Shown: one piece after another, positions 17,539 through 26,370 of the stretch
Position numbering within the stretch: the stretch's first letter is position 1
How the letters are laid out: each line of letters begins with the position of its first letter
DNA from: Trebonia sp050013875
Lineage (GTDB): Bacteria > Actinomycetota > Actinomycetes > Streptosporangiales > Streptosporangiaceae
DNA length: 64,000 nt
Assembly: GCA_050013875.1 (NCBI GenBank)
Contig: JBEKEK010000020.1
Location: 1 to 64,000 of the forward strand
Reading direction: 5' to 3'
Translations under genes and position numbers: made by a program
The notes under the pieces: generated by a model
What the model was told of the DNA's origin: nothing
Seen by the model: only the letters and a program-made list of their open reading frames with translations
The model's database searches: none

Positions 17539-18372
17539 GTGCTGAGGCAGATCGCGGAGGGCGTGCTGATCCACGAAAGCGAGTTCTGCCAGAGCAACGC
17601 CGTTGTCGTGCAAGGCCGGGCCGGCGTGCTGCTCATCGACCCCGGGGTGCAAGGCCACGAAATGGCCTGCCTGGCGAACGACCTTGGCGAGCGGGGCCAG
17701 ACCGTTGCGGCAGGGTTTTCCACCCACCCGCACTGGGATCACCTGCTCTGGCACGCCGGGCTCGGCGCGGCGCCTCGTTACGGCACGGCCCGCTGCGCGG
17801 CCGATGTCCGAGATGAGCTGTCGGGCGCGGGTTGGCAGGCTCGCATCGCCGAGTGGATACCGCCGGACATCACCGGGCAGATTTCGTGGGACCTGTTTGG
17901 CCTCATTACCGGCCTGCCCGCCGAGACGGCGCGGATTACCTGGGATGGCCCGCACGTCCGGATTGTCGAGCACCAGGCGCATGCCGCGGGCCATGCGGCG
18001 CTGTTGATTGAGGAACGCGGGGTCCTCGTGGCCGGTGACATGCTTTCTGATGTCTTGATCCCGATGCTCGACCTGGACGGCACCGCCGACCCGATCGAGG
18101 ACTACCTCGCCGCGCTGCGGCTGCTCGAGGGCGCGGCGGGCGACGTTGATGTCCTCATCCCCGGCCACGGGTCCATCGGCGGAGCTGATCAGGTACACGC
18201 ACGGATCGACCAGGATCGGGCGTACGTGCACGCCCTGCGTGACGCTCATTTTCCCGGCGACCGGCGGGTCGGCCCATCGGCCAAGGACGGCTGGGACTGG
18301 GTGGCCGGCGTGCACGCGCGGCAGCTCCAGCGTCTCGCCCGAAGAGGCGAGCGCGACGGGACGCCCGGCTAG
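17539..18372 (+). CDS. MBL-fold metallo-hydrolase
   Basis: A 277-residue metallo-beta-lactamase-fold protein. The zinc motif is STHPHWDHLLW, with later ligands in HAAGHAALLI and the Asp in VLVAGDMLSD, then PGHGSIGG. Such enzymes hydrolyse thioesters, lactones, lactams or phosphodiesters. GTG 17539 has GGAAGGAG 7 nt upstream. It ends in a 4-bp convergent overlap with the first ketosynthase-like gene, so it may mark the left border of the biosynthetic cluster, perhaps as a thioesterase or lactonase. Confidence 0.85.
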   Translation: MLRQIAEGVLIHESEFCQSNAVVVQGRAGVLLIDPGVQGHEMACLANDLGERGQTVAAGFSTHPHWDHLLWHAGLGAAPRYGTARCAADVRDELSGAGWQARIAEWIPPDITGQISWDLFGLITGLPAETARITWDGPHVRIVEHQAHAAGHAALLIEERGVLVAGDMLSDVLIPMLDLDGTADPIEDYLAALRLLEGAAGDVDVLIPGHGSIGGADQVHARIDQDRAYVHALRDAHFPGDRRVGPSAKDGWDWVAGVHARQLQRLARRGERDGTPG

Positions 18373-19229
18373 CGATCGGTCCCCGACACAATACCCGTGA
18401 AGGTCGCAATGCACAGGTAGCGCAGTCCGGGGTCGTAGTCGGCGATGGCGATGCCGCCCCGGCCTGGCACCGCCGCCCAGGTTGCGAGCTCACGCCAGAC
18501 TCCCGTTAGCGGCTGACCCGGCGGGTGGGGCACTGACCGCCAGCCCGGCAGGTAGTCGCCGACGAGCGGCGCGAGGCCCTCGCCGAGCACGAGAAGGCGC
18601 TTGCCCTCGCCCGGCTCGGTCAGCGGCAGGTCGGCAAGCCCACGGCGGAGGATGGCGGGCACCTGTCCGGCGGGCACGCCGGGGAGCACGCCGACCGCGC
18701 CAAGCAACGGAGCGCCGTCGTCACCCGGCCCGCCCGCGGCCGGAGCCGGCTGGGCGTCGCACAGCATCGCGAAGGCGGCATGCCGGGCGGGCCTGCTGAC
18801 GGGCGCGGGCGGCTCGTAGTCAAGCCGCGTCTGCTCGGCGAGGGTGACAAGTACCCGGCGGCAACCGCCGATCGCGGCGTAGTCGCGGGCCAGGCGCAGG
18901 GCGGTGAACCCGGCCGCGCATCCCTGCTCGCATACCGCGAACGCTAGGGGACCGCCCGGGCTCGCGTGGCTGAGGAACGTAGCGGTCGCCCGCTCCGGCC
19001 AGACGTCAGGCATCGCGAACCCGAGGATCAGCACGTCGGCGGGCTGGGCTGGTGGCACGAGGTCGCCGATCAACCTGGCCAGCATCTCCCCGTACGAGTG
19101 CCCGCCGTTGGCATCCGGGCGAAGCGGGACGCCGTAGGGCCGTACCAGGTCGCCGATGAGCTCCGAGAACGCCGGATGCTCCGCCCGGTCCGAGGAACCT
19201 GGGAACTCCCGCCATCGCATCCGGCGCAC
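18369..19229 (-). CDS. KAS III-like thiolase-fold protein
   Basis: A 286-residue protein with the thiolase fold. The nucleophile region is LAFAVCEQGCAAGFTALRLA, with Cys104 as the likely active-site residue, and CRRVLVTLAEQTRL follows as in KAS III proteins. It is shorter than FabH (about 320 residues), and the usual His and Asn motifs of the C-terminal half are not apparent. It may act as an acyltransferase or a non-canonical condensing enzyme. It is the last gene of a minus-strand set with the ACP and KAS III genes. Confidence 0.7.
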   Translation of the reverse strand: MRRMRWREFPGSSDRAEHPAFSELIGDLVRPYGVPLRPDANGGHSYGEMLARLIGDLVPPAQPADVLILGFAMPDVWPERATATFLSHASPGGPLAFAVCEQGCAAGFTALRLARDYAAIGGCRRVLVTLAEQTRLDYEPPAPVSRPARHAAFAMLCDAQPAPAAGGPGDDGAPLLGAVGVLPGVPAGQVPAILRRGLADLPLTEPGEGKRLLVLGEGLAPLVGDYLPGWRSVPHPPGQPLTGVWRELATWAAVPGRGGIAIADYDPGLRYLCIATFTGIVSGTDR

Positions 19230-19300
19230 TGCTATCGTGGCGCCCGTCTTGCCCGCGGCCCGGGCGCGCCCGTGACCGGATCCGGTGACGTAGAGCCCGC

Positions 19301-19579
19301 TCAGTCCGCCACCGTCATCTGTCCGGCGATGAATTCAGCCAGCCCGCCGATGGAAGCCATGTCGTCCGGCTGGATCTCCTCGACGTCGATCTGGATGTCC
19401 AGGACGTCTTCCAGCCCCAGCATCAGCTCCAGCGCGGCCGCCGAGGTCATGCCGAGATCCTCCATCAGGCGCGTCTTCTCGGAAAGCTCTGGCCTGCCCG
19501 CCGGGCCGGCGGCTAGCACCTCCGGCAAGACGACGTAAATGCTCTCCATGACTCGTTCCCGCGCGGCGCGCTCGCTCAT
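19301..19579 (-). CDS. Freestanding acyl carrier protein
   Basis: A 92-residue acidic protein with the four-helix carrier layout. The phosphopantetheine Ser is probably Ser46 in DLGMTSAAALELM, where the usual DSL has become TSA. The surface is acidic (VLDIQIDVEEIQPDD), as in ACPs. It sits between two ketosynthase-fold genes on the same strand and is probably their carrier, charged by the PPTase at 39212. Confidence 0.85.
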   Translation of the reverse strand: MSERAARERVMESIYVVLPEVLAAGPAGRPELSEKTRLMEDLGMTSAAALELMLGLEDVLDIQIDVEEIQPDDMASIGGLAEFIAGQMTVAD

Positions 19580-19625
19580 GCCTGCCTCTTCTTCCTGGTG
19601 TCCGTACCGTCAGTGCAGAAAACCG

Positions 19626-20564
19626 CTAGTGCTCGAAGACCATGGCCGAGAACGTGGCGCCAAGCGCCGCCCCCGCGGCCGCGATCACGTAGTTGTCGCC
19701 CGCCCCGAGCAGGCCGCGCTCGGCGGCGGTCTGATAGTTGATGAAGGCATCCGCGCAGAAGGCGTGACCGATCGACGCGACGTTGTCGAGCAGCACCTTC
19801 TGCACCGGGTAGTCCAGCAGCCGGCAGACCCGCCGCCACGAGACCTTGTTCACGTTGTGCGGCAGGATCAGGCTCACGTCCGCCAGCCGCAGCCCGGCCT
19901 CCTTCACCGCGACCGTGATCACGTTGGCGAGCGCGGCCGGAGACGCCTCCTGGAACCGGCCGAGCAGGTCCGGCTGCTCGGCGGGGTCACCGTCGAACTC
20001 CCCTCGCGACTCGGCCGCGTAGGCCAGCAGCCGGTCCCGCGGGCCGCCGTGGCTCACCAGGCACGCGGCTGAGGCCTCGGCGAAGAAGGAGGTCTCCGGC
20101 ACTATCCGCGCCACCCGGGTGTACGTCTTCTCCCCGGCCACCACAAGCGCGAAGGCATCGGCGTCGCCGTCGGCGGCGAGGAGCTGCCCGGCCAGGTGAA
20201 TGGCCTGCAGGCTGGTGGCACAGGCCTGGTGCGTGACCGTGAACGTCACCGCGTGACCGAGTCCGAGCCGGGCGGAAAGCTCATGAAGCGGGTTAAGCGG
20301 GAAGGGCGCCACCACCGGCATGCTGCGTGCATAGAGCACATAGCGGATGCGTTCCCGCTGGCCGCACAGACCGCTGAGCCGGCCGGTGGCGCACGTCAGC
20401 AGGTCGAGGAGCGAGCGGTCCGGATCCCGGCTGATCTCCGACAGCCCGTGGTATCGCTGGAACACCTTTACCTGCATGGGGGTGAGGCCCAGCTCCGGCG
20501 CAAGCGAGTCGATCGTCACCCGCTGCGCCGGTACGTAGGCGGCGACCTCCGCCAGTGCGGTCAC
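19626..20564 (-). CDS. 3-oxoacyl-ACP synthase III family protein
   Basis: A 312-residue KAS III. Catalytic Cys115 is in VTHQACATSL and His236 in LILPHNVNK. At the third triad position FabH has GN; here the motif is ASIGHAFCADAF, so His267 seems to replace Asn. The GTG at 20564 is chosen because it overlaps the stop of the condensation gene as GTGA and gives a normal N-terminus (VTALAEVAAYVPAQRV); longer frames read through the 15-bp repeats. It may start chains or transfer an acyl group onto the neighbouring ACP. Confidence 0.85.
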   Translation of the reverse strand: MTALAEVAAYVPAQRVTIDSLAPELGLTPMQVKVFQRYHGLSEISRDPDRSLLDLLTCATGRLSGLCGQRERIRYVLYARSMPVVAPFPLNPLHELSARLGLGHAVTFTVTHQACATSLQAIHLAGQLLAADGDADAFALVVAGEKTYTRVARIVPETSFFAEASAACLVSHGGPRDRLLAYAAESRGEFDGDPAEQPDLLGRFQEASPAALANVITVAVKEAGLRLADVSLILPHNVNKVSWRRVCRLLDYPVQKVLLDNVASIGHAFCADAFINYQTAAERGLLGAGDNYVIAAAGAALGATFSAMVFEH

Positions 20565-21997
20565 CGCACGGCGTCCATCGCGGGTACCGCCCCGGTCCCG
20601 CCCTCGGCTGTGTCCCCGAGCGCTGTGTCCCCGAGCGCTGTGTCCCCGAGCGCTGTGTCCCCGACGGCTGCGTCGACGAGCACGGTCTCGATCCGCCGCA
20701 TGAGCGCCGCCATGTCCGCCGGGCTCACGAAATGGCTGTCCGCCCACAATTCATAACAGAGTGTGCCAGGGGTGTCATTGATGTACAGGAACATCTTATC
20801 GGCGGGAATGTCATTGCGTTCGCCCCAGGTCAGCCTTGACCGCGTGAGCTCGGCCCGCGCAGACGCCTTCTCGGCGGGCGTGGCCACAGCTGCGGAGGCC
20901 GAGTCGGCGAGTTCGCGACTGCGCATCCGGAGGTCGTTGAAGAACACGCCAAGGGCCGGCCCCGCCCCGCGCTCGGCCGCTAGCCGCCTGGTCACCTCAT
21001 CCTTGCCCACCGGGTCGTAATAGGCGTGCTTGTACGCCAGCAGGGCGGATTGCCAGGCCCGGACGCACACCTCCTCGAACCGGGCGTCACCCACCCCGAT
21101 CAGGCACGGGCAGCTCTGCGCGAGGGTGCTGACAGAACCGCCAAACCCGGGCCGGAACCGGTTATTCACGACGAGCTGCACGGCAACGGACTGGCTGGAT
21201 GTGAGCGCGCTGAGGGCCGCCGCATAGGCGGCGAGCAGCACGGGGGATGTGCTGACACCGAGCCGGGCCGCGAGCTTCCTTGACGCCTGGTAACCGGCCG
21301 GCGACTCATAGATGACCTGCCAGAAACGTGGCCGCCGCTTATCGGCCAGCTCGCTGAACTGATGGTCAGGGGCGCTCGCGGCCAGCCGCTCGAAGTAGCG
21401 CATCGACGCGTCGTTCGCCCGACGTCCGGCTGGACCACGTTGCCGCCTGGCCTGCTCAAGCGGCTGCATCGCGGTCACCGGCGCGGGCGCCGGCCCAGTC
21501 CGGTTATGGCGGGCGAGATCCGCACGGAGCGCGGCCAGGCCGAACCCGTCCATCGCGAGATGGCAGTAGATCTCCGCGACGTGCGTGGCGGCGCCGTGGT
21601 GCGTGATCGCGGCCATCCGCACCGGCCAATCGCGTTCGTAGTCGAAGCTCCTGCTGATGTAGCCGGCGACGACGGCGGCCGCCACCTCGGCCGGGTCGCC
21701 ATCGCCCGCGTCGACGACCTCGAGTGCGATCTCGCCGCGGGCGTGCACCACCTGCTTGGGCAGTCCGTCGGGGACCAAGTGCAGCCTGGTGCGCAGCGAC
21801 TGGTGCCGGCTCATGATGAAGCGCAGTCCGGCCGCGACGTCCGCCACGGTCTGGCCGGGCCGCAGCGCCCGGACGCCGCCGATCGGCAGGGAGTCGCTCT
21901 TGTCTCTCATGACGCACCAGATCTCGTGCTGGCCCCAGGTGAGCTCCGCGACGCCGGCGCCGTCACCTTCGAACCGAACAATGACCGTGTCTGTCAC
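20561..21997 (-). CDS. Freestanding condensation-domain protein
   Basis: A 478-residue protein of the NRPS condensation/acyltransferase superfamily: start LTWGQHEIWCVM, core EIYCHLAMDGFG, and the late LTWGERNDIP region. The HHxxxDG motif reads Cys145-His146-x3-Asp150-Gly151, so the second, catalytic His remains and the first is Cys. Such proteins form an amide or ester between a carrier-bound acyl group and an acceptor. The C-terminus carries GDTAL repeats. GTG 21997 follows a GAAGGTGGG ribosome site. No NRPS module is attached, so partners must be discrete carriers. Confidence 0.85.
   Translation of the reverse strand: MTDTVIVRFEGDGAGVAELTWGQHEIWCVMRDKSDSLPIGGVRALRPGQTVADVAAGLRFIMSRHQSLRTRLHLVPDGLPKQVVHARGEIALEVVDAGDGDPAEVAAAVVAGYISRSFDYERDWPVRMAAITHHGAATHVAEIYCHLAMDGFGLAALRADLARHNRTGPAPAPVTAMQPLEQARRQRGPAGRRANDASMRYFERLAASAPDHQFSELADKRRPRFWQVIYESPAGYQASRKLAARLGVSTSPVLLAAYAAALSALTSSQSVAVQLVVNNRFRPGFGGSVSTLAQSCPCLIGVGDARFEEVCVRAWQSALLAYKHAYYDPVGKDEVTRRLAAERGAGPALGVFFNDLRMRSRELADSASAAVATPAEKASARAELTRSRLTWGERNDIPADKMFLYINDTPGTLCYELWADSHFVSPADMAALMRRIETVLVDAAVGDTALGDTALGDTALGDTAEGGTGAVPAMDAVR
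20606..20680. repeat. 15-bp tandem repeats in the condensation gene 3' end
   Basis: Five units of 15 bp (CGCTGTGTCCCCGAG and variants) start at 20606, 20621, 20636, 20651 and a degenerate one at 20666. They encode GDTAL-type pentapeptides at the C-terminus of the condensation protein. They look like recent slippage copies and could be a flexible linker or tether. Confidence 0.85.
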
Positions 21998-22090
21998 AGC
22001 ATTCCGCCCACCTTCAGCCGTCCGGATAATAACCACACGACCACCATCTGGCGCCAGCGATGACGGTGACGGCGGCGAGGAGGACCTGCG

Positions 22091-22354
22091 ATGACCGCGG
22101 ACGACATGGCCGAGGCGCTCGCCGCCGCGACCGGCGACGAGTCGCTGCTGAGCACCGGTATCAACGCCGCGACCCGGCTGGAGGGCGACCTGTGCCTCGA
22201 CAGCCTTGACCTGGCGGCCCTCAGCGCGCTGCTGCGCGACCGGTACGGACCCGCGGTGGACCTGACCGGGTATGTCGCCGGACTGGACATTGACCAGATC
22301 ATCGGGCTGACCGTGGCCGACGTGGCCGGCTACGTAACCGGGTGTCTCCAGTGA
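22091..22354 (+). CDS. Freestanding acyl/peptidyl carrier protein
   Basis: An 87-residue carrier protein with the phosphopantetheine Ser38 in DLCLDSLDLAAL, a clean DSL motif. The rest is acidic and helical. It is divergent from the condensation gene, 93 bp away, and its stop overlaps the GTG of the glycosyltransferase. The pairing suggests that the glycosylated intermediate, or the acyl donor of the condensation step, is bound to this carrier. Confidence 0.85.
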   Translation: MTADDMAEALAAATGDESLLSTGINAATRLEGDLCLDSLDLAALSALLRDRYGPAVDLTGYVAGLDIDQIIGLTVADVAGYVTGCLQ

Positions 22355-23526
22355 GCCGGTTCCTGATCGTGACGCTGCCGCTGGACGGGCACGCGCATCG
22401 CGCCGTCGCGGTGGCGGACGCACTCGGCGCGCGCGGCCATGAGGTGGCCTGGTGCGGTTCGAACGCGTACTTCGGGCCGCTGCTCGCACCCGAAGCGATC
22501 CTGTTCCCGACCGGCACCAGGCTCTTCCGTGACCAGGCCGGTCACGGGATCACCGCGCTGAAGTCGCTGTGGCAGCAGTACGTCATCCCGATGGCGCGCT
22601 TCACCCTGCCCGCTGTCGACCGCGCCATCGGTGAGTACCAGCCGGATGTGGTCCTGGTCGATCAGCACGCGCTGGCCGGAGCGCTTGCCGCGCACCGGCA
22701 CGGGCTGCCCTGGGCCACGCTGATCACGCAGGCCATGGAGCTGACGCACCCGCTGGCGGTACTTCCCCGCGTAGACGCATGGATACGTGCTCAGCTAGCA
22801 TCATTTTGCCGGGATGTGGCCGACGACGTGGCGGGTGACATTGCCGGCGAGGCTGGCGGCGGCCGCCTGGACCTGCTCTTCTCGCCGTACCTGGTGATCG
22901 CGTTCACCACCTCCGCGGTCACCGGCGAGCGGCCATTCCCTGACCACTTCGCGCTGGTCGGCGCGGCCATGCTGGACCGCCCTGGCACCTTCGGCTGGGA
23001 TCTGCTCGACCCGGCGCGGCGCAAGGTCGTGATCAGTGTCGGAACCCTGGCGACCGGTCTGGCGGCGGATTTCTACCAGCGGGCCGCGGCCGCGGTCGCT
23101 CCCCTCAGCGGCACGGTGCAGGCGATCATCGCCGGGCCGCCCGAGCTGGTGCCTGACCCGCCAGGCAACGTGCTTATGGTGCCTTGGGTGCCGATGCTGG
23201 CACTGCTGCCGCGGCTGGACGCGGTGATCAGCCACGGTGGCATGAACACCGTTTCCGAGACCCTCGCGCATGGCCTGCCCCTCGTCATCGCCCCGATCAG
23301 GCACGACCAGCCCGTCGTCGCCTCGCAGGTGGCACGGGCCGGGGCCGGCATCCGGGTGCCTTTCAGCCGGGTCCGTCCCGCTCAGCTGCGGGAGGCCCTG
23401 GTCACGATCCTCGACGATCCGACCTACCGGCAGGCGGCCGAGCGGATCAGGGACTCGTTCGCCGCCGCGGGCGGGGCCCCGGCGGCGGCGGCGCGGCTGG
23501 AGTGCCTCGCTCAAGTAGCGCGCTAG
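22351..23526 (+). CDS. UGT/MGT-type glycosyltransferase (GT1)
   Basis: A 391-residue GT-B glycosyltransferase. The N-terminal half starts FLIVTLPLDGHAHRAVAVAD; the C-terminal sugar-nucleotide half contains VPWVPMLALLPRLDAVISHG and MNTVSETLAHGLPLVIAPIR, the signature of macrolide-type GT1 enzymes. It moves an activated sugar onto a small-molecule acceptor. GTG 22351 overlaps the ACP stop as GTGA, which fits better than GTG 22342. No sugar-nucleotide biosynthesis genes are present, so a common cellular sugar is likely. Confidence 0.9.
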   Translation: MSRFLIVTLPLDGHAHRAVAVADALGARGHEVAWCGSNAYFGPLLAPEAILFPTGTRLFRDQAGHGITALKSLWQQYVIPMARFTLPAVDRAIGEYQPDVVLVDQHALAGALAAHRHGLPWATLITQAMELTHPLAVLPRVDAWIRAQLASFCRDVADDVAGDIAGEAGGGRLDLLFSPYLVIAFTTSAVTGERPFPDHFALVGAAMLDRPGTFGWDLLDPARRKVVISVGTLATGLAADFYQRAAAAVAPLSGTVQAIIAGPPELVPDPPGNVLMVPWVPMLALLPRLDAVISHGGMNTVSETLAHGLPLVIAPIRHDQPVVASQVARAGAGIRVPFSRVRPAQLREALVTILDDPTYRQAAERIRDSFAAAGGAPAAAARLECLAQVAR

Positions 23527-23595
23527 TCGCCCGCGCTGCCCAGCTCTAGCCTGTGCCTGTGCGTATCGGGTAACGCCGGCCTACAGGAGCAGCGA

Positions 23596-24552
23596 ATGAT
23601 CGAGACCAGAGGACTGCGGAAGGCGTACCGCACGAAGAAACGCCACCAGGTCACGACGGTCGACGCGGTGCGGGGCATCGACCTCACGGTCGCCGATGGC
23701 GAGATCTTCGGGTTCCTCGGCCCCAACGGCGCGGGAAAGACCACGACGCTGCGGATGCTCGCCACCCTGCTGGCGCCCGACGGCGGCGAGGCCATCGTCG
23801 CCGGGGCCGACCTGCTGGCCAATCCGCGTGAGGTTCGCCGGCGAATCGGCTACGTCGCGCAGTCGGGCAGCACCTGGGACGAGGTCAGTGCCCGCGAGGA
23901 ACTGGCGCTGCAGGCACGCATGTACGGCGCTTCCAAGGCCGAGGCGTGGCGCGCGGCGGACGCCACGATGGACTCGTTCGGCCTGACCAGCTTCGGCGAC
24001 CGGTGGTGCAAGACCTATTCCGGCGGCCAGCGGCGCAAGGTCGACATCGCTCTGGGGGTCATCCACCGTCCGCGGGTCCTGTTCCTCGACGAGCCGACCA
24101 CCGGCCTCGATCCGCAGAGCCGGGTCAATCTGTGGGACGAGGTCAGCCGGCTGCGCGACGAGGGCATGACGATCTTCATAACCACTCACTACCTGGAGGA
24201 GGCTGACCAGTTGTGTGATCGGGTCGCGATCATCGACCAGGGGACGATAGTCGCCGAGGGCACCCCGGCCGAGCTCAAGCGCGAGGTCGCCGGTGACGTG
24301 GTCAGCCTGGTGCTGAACGGCTCCACCATGAAGGCGGCCGAGGTGCTCGCGGGCCAGCCCGATATCTGGGTACTCGAAGGCCAGCAGACCGATAGCCTGC
24401 GGCTGCGGGTGGAGTCAGGTTCCGCCGCGATCCAGCGGATCATGCGGGCGCTGGACAGCTCGGACATCGAGCTTGGCGCGTTCGAACTGCACCGGCCGAG
24501 CCTGGACGACGTGTTCCTGGCCAAGACCGGCCGATCGCTGCGGGACGCGTGA
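23596..24552 (+). CDS. DrrA-type ABC transporter ATP-binding protein
   Basis: A 318-residue ATPase with Walker A GPNGAGKTT, signature YSGGQRRKVDIALG, Walker B VLFLDEPTTGLD and the switch His in TTHYLEEADQ. The C-terminal extension of about 80 residues is typical of the daunorubicin-resistance DrrA family. With the permease that follows 4 bp later it forms an exporter, probably for the cluster product. AGGAG sits just upstream of the start. Confidence 0.92.
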   Translation: MIETRGLRKAYRTKKRHQVTTVDAVRGIDLTVADGEIFGFLGPNGAGKTTTLRMLATLLAPDGGEAIVAGADLLANPREVRRRIGYVAQSGSTWDEVSAREELALQARMYGASKAEAWRAADATMDSFGLTSFGDRWCKTYSGGQRRKVDIALGVIHRPRVLFLDEPTTGLDPQSRVNLWDEVSRLRDEGMTIFITTHYLEEADQLCDRVAIIDQGTIVAEGTPAELKREVAGDVVSLVLNGSTMKAAEVLAGQPDIWVLEGQQTDSLRLRVESGSAAIQRIMRALDSSDIELGAFELHRPSLDDVFLAKTGRSLRDA

Positions 24553-24556
24553 CACC

Positions 24557-25324
24557 ATGACCCTCGCCCATGACGTGTGGCTGGTGTTCCAGCGCCAGAT
24601 GCTGCTCATGATCCGCACCCCGATCTGGATCGCGGTGGCGGTCATCCAGCCGATCATCTACCTGACGCTGTTCGCGCCGATGCTGAAGCAGGCGCTGGTA
24701 GCCGTCGGTTCCCCCGACACCTACGCCGATGCGTACCTGGTCTATGTGCCTGGCCTGCTGGTCTCGATCTCTTGCTTCGGCGGGATCTTCAGCGGGTTTG
24801 GCCTGCTGGCGGAGCTGCGGGCGGGCGTCATCGAGCGGGTCAGGGTGACCCCGGTAAGCCGCCAGGCGCTGCTGCTCGGACGGGCGCTGCGGGAGGTGGT
24901 GAACATGTTCATCCAGGCGCTGATCATCACGCTGCTCGCGCTGCCGTTCGGGCTGCGCGTCCCGGCCGGGGACCTGGTGCTCGCCTACCTGCTGTTCATC
25001 TCGCTGGCCCTGATGTCGGTGACCGTGTCTTACGGCATCGCCCTGCTGATACGCAACGAGGCCGCGCTCGGGCCGGTGTACAACGTCATTGCCCAGCCGA
25101 TCATGCTGGTCGCGGGCGTCCTGCTGCCGATCGCGTTCGCGCCGCTGTGGCTCAAACGGGTCGCCGACTGGAACCCGTTCTACTGGGCGACGTCCGCGAT
25201 GCGCGCGCTGTTCGCCAACCACCTGGGCCAGAGCGTGGTCTGGGAGGGCGCGGTCGTCGTGGTGGCGCTGACCGTGCTCGGTCTCGCCTGGTCGACGAGC
25301 CTGTTCGCGCGCAGCCTGAGGTAG
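24557..25324 (+). CDS. DrrB-type ABC transporter permease
   Basis: A 255-residue membrane protein with six predicted helices (for example IWIAVAVIQPIIYLTLFAPM and ALIITLLALPFGL) and the ABC-2 motif near RVTPVSRQALLLGRALREVV. It pairs with the DrrA-type ATPase to export a hydrophobic molecule. The ATG at 24557 is 4 bp after the ATPase stop; longer frames overlap the ATPase gene and are not needed. Confidence 0.92.
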   Translation: MTLAHDVWLVFQRQMLLMIRTPIWIAVAVIQPIIYLTLFAPMLKQALVAVGSPDTYADAYLVYVPGLLVSISCFGGIFSGFGLLAELRAGVIERVRVTPVSRQALLLGRALREVVNMFIQALIITLLALPFGLRVPAGDLVLAYLLFISLALMSVTVSYGIALLIRNEAALGPVYNVIAQPIMLVAGVLLPIAFAPLWLKRVADWNPFYWATSAMRALFANHLGQSVVWEGAVVVVALTVLGLAWSTSLFARSLR

Positions 25325-25329
25325 GCGCG

Positions 25330-26370
25330 ATGACTTCGAATGCCAGCCAGGTGTGCGCTGGCGGCAATGGCGAGGCACCGCGGCCCGAGGACCTCTACCG
25401 GATGATGCGGCTGATCCGCCGGTTCGAGGAGCATGCCCTTGACCTGGTCAAGTCCGGTGAGATCATCAGCGGCATCCACTCCTGCATCGGGCAGGAAGCG
25501 GTCGCCGCGGGGACCGGCGCCGCGCTGCGCCGCGACGACATCATGCTGGCGAACCATCGCGCGCACGGCCAGCTGCTGGCAAAGGGCAGCGAGCCTGGCC
25601 GGCTGCTGGCCGAGCTAGCGGGACGCACCAACGGGGTCGCCCGCGGCCGGGGCGGCTCGTTTCACCCCTCTGACTTCACCGTCGGCGTCCTCGGGTCGTC
25701 CGGGTCGGTGGGACACGGCGCGCCGCTGGCCACGGGGGCGGCCTGGGCGCTGGCCCGCGCGGGCAGCGACCGCGTGGCGGTCAGCGTGTTCGGTGACGGC
25801 GCCGTCAACCAGGGCGCGCTGCTCGAGTCCTTCAACCTCGCCGCGCTCTGGCGGGTGCCCGTCGTCTTCATCTGCGAGAACAACCTGTACGCGACCACGC
25901 TCCCGGTCAGCGCGAGCGTGGCAGGCTCCATCACCGGACGGGCGGAGGCCTTCGGCATCCCGGCGGAGTCGGTGGACGGCATGGACCCCGAACCCGTGTA
26001 CGCCGCGGTTGACCGGGCCGTGTCCCGGGCCCGGGCCGGCCAGGGACCAACGTTCCTGGAGTTCCGCACCTACCGGTTCGGCGGGCATCACACCTTCGAG
26101 ACCGCGACCAGGCTGCGGTACCGCGATCAGGCGGAGGTCGCCGCCTGGCAGGCCCGCGACCCGCTGGCCCTGCAGGCCGGGCGGGTAGCGCAGGTCCGGC
26201 GGGACGAGATCGACGCCGGAGTCGAGGCCACATTGGACGCCGCCATCCGGTTCGCTCTGGCGGGCCAGAAGCCGGACCCGGCCGACGCCCGCGAGTACCT
26301 GTACGCGTCCGGCCTGCGCACCCGGCCGGGTGTGACGGCCAAGCTGGGGGAAAGGACGGCGCCACGGTGA
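25330..26370 (+). CDS. 2-oxoacid dehydrogenase E1 component, alpha subunit
   Basis: A 346-residue thiamine-diphosphate enzyme subunit of the pyruvate/acetoin dehydrogenase type. The ThDP motif is FGDGAVNQGALLESFNLAAL followed by VFICENN; the phosphorylation-loop region FRTYRFGGHHTFE is typical. With the beta subunit it would decarboxylate a 2-oxoacid. It starts 6 bp after the DrrB stop, in the same operon. No E2 or E3 gene is nearby, so the acyl group may go to an ACP or an aldehyde rather than to lipoyl-E2. Confidence 0.9.
   Translation: MTSNASQVCAGGNGEAPRPEDLYRMMRLIRRFEEHALDLVKSGEIISGIHSCIGQEAVAAGTGAALRRDDIMLANHRAHGQLLAKGSEPGRLLAELAGRTNGVARGRGGSFHPSDFTVGVLGSSGSVGHGAPLATGAAWALARAGSDRVAVSVFGDGAVNQGALLESFNLAALWRVPVVFICENNLYATTLPVSASVAGSITGRAEAFGIPAESVDGMDPEPVYAAVDRAVSRARAGQGPTFLEFRTYRFGGHHTFETATRLRYRDQAEVAAWQARDPLALQAGRVAQVRRDEIDAGVEATLDAAIRFALAGQKPDPADAREYLYASGLRTRPGVTAKLGERTAPR

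Noticed and set aside
22000..22489. Extension of the condensation protein by about 160 residues upstream of 21997
   Set aside because: The extra part is Arg/Pro-rich, lies antisense to the carrier and glycosyltransferase genes, and the GTG at 21997 has a good ribosome site and a normal family start.
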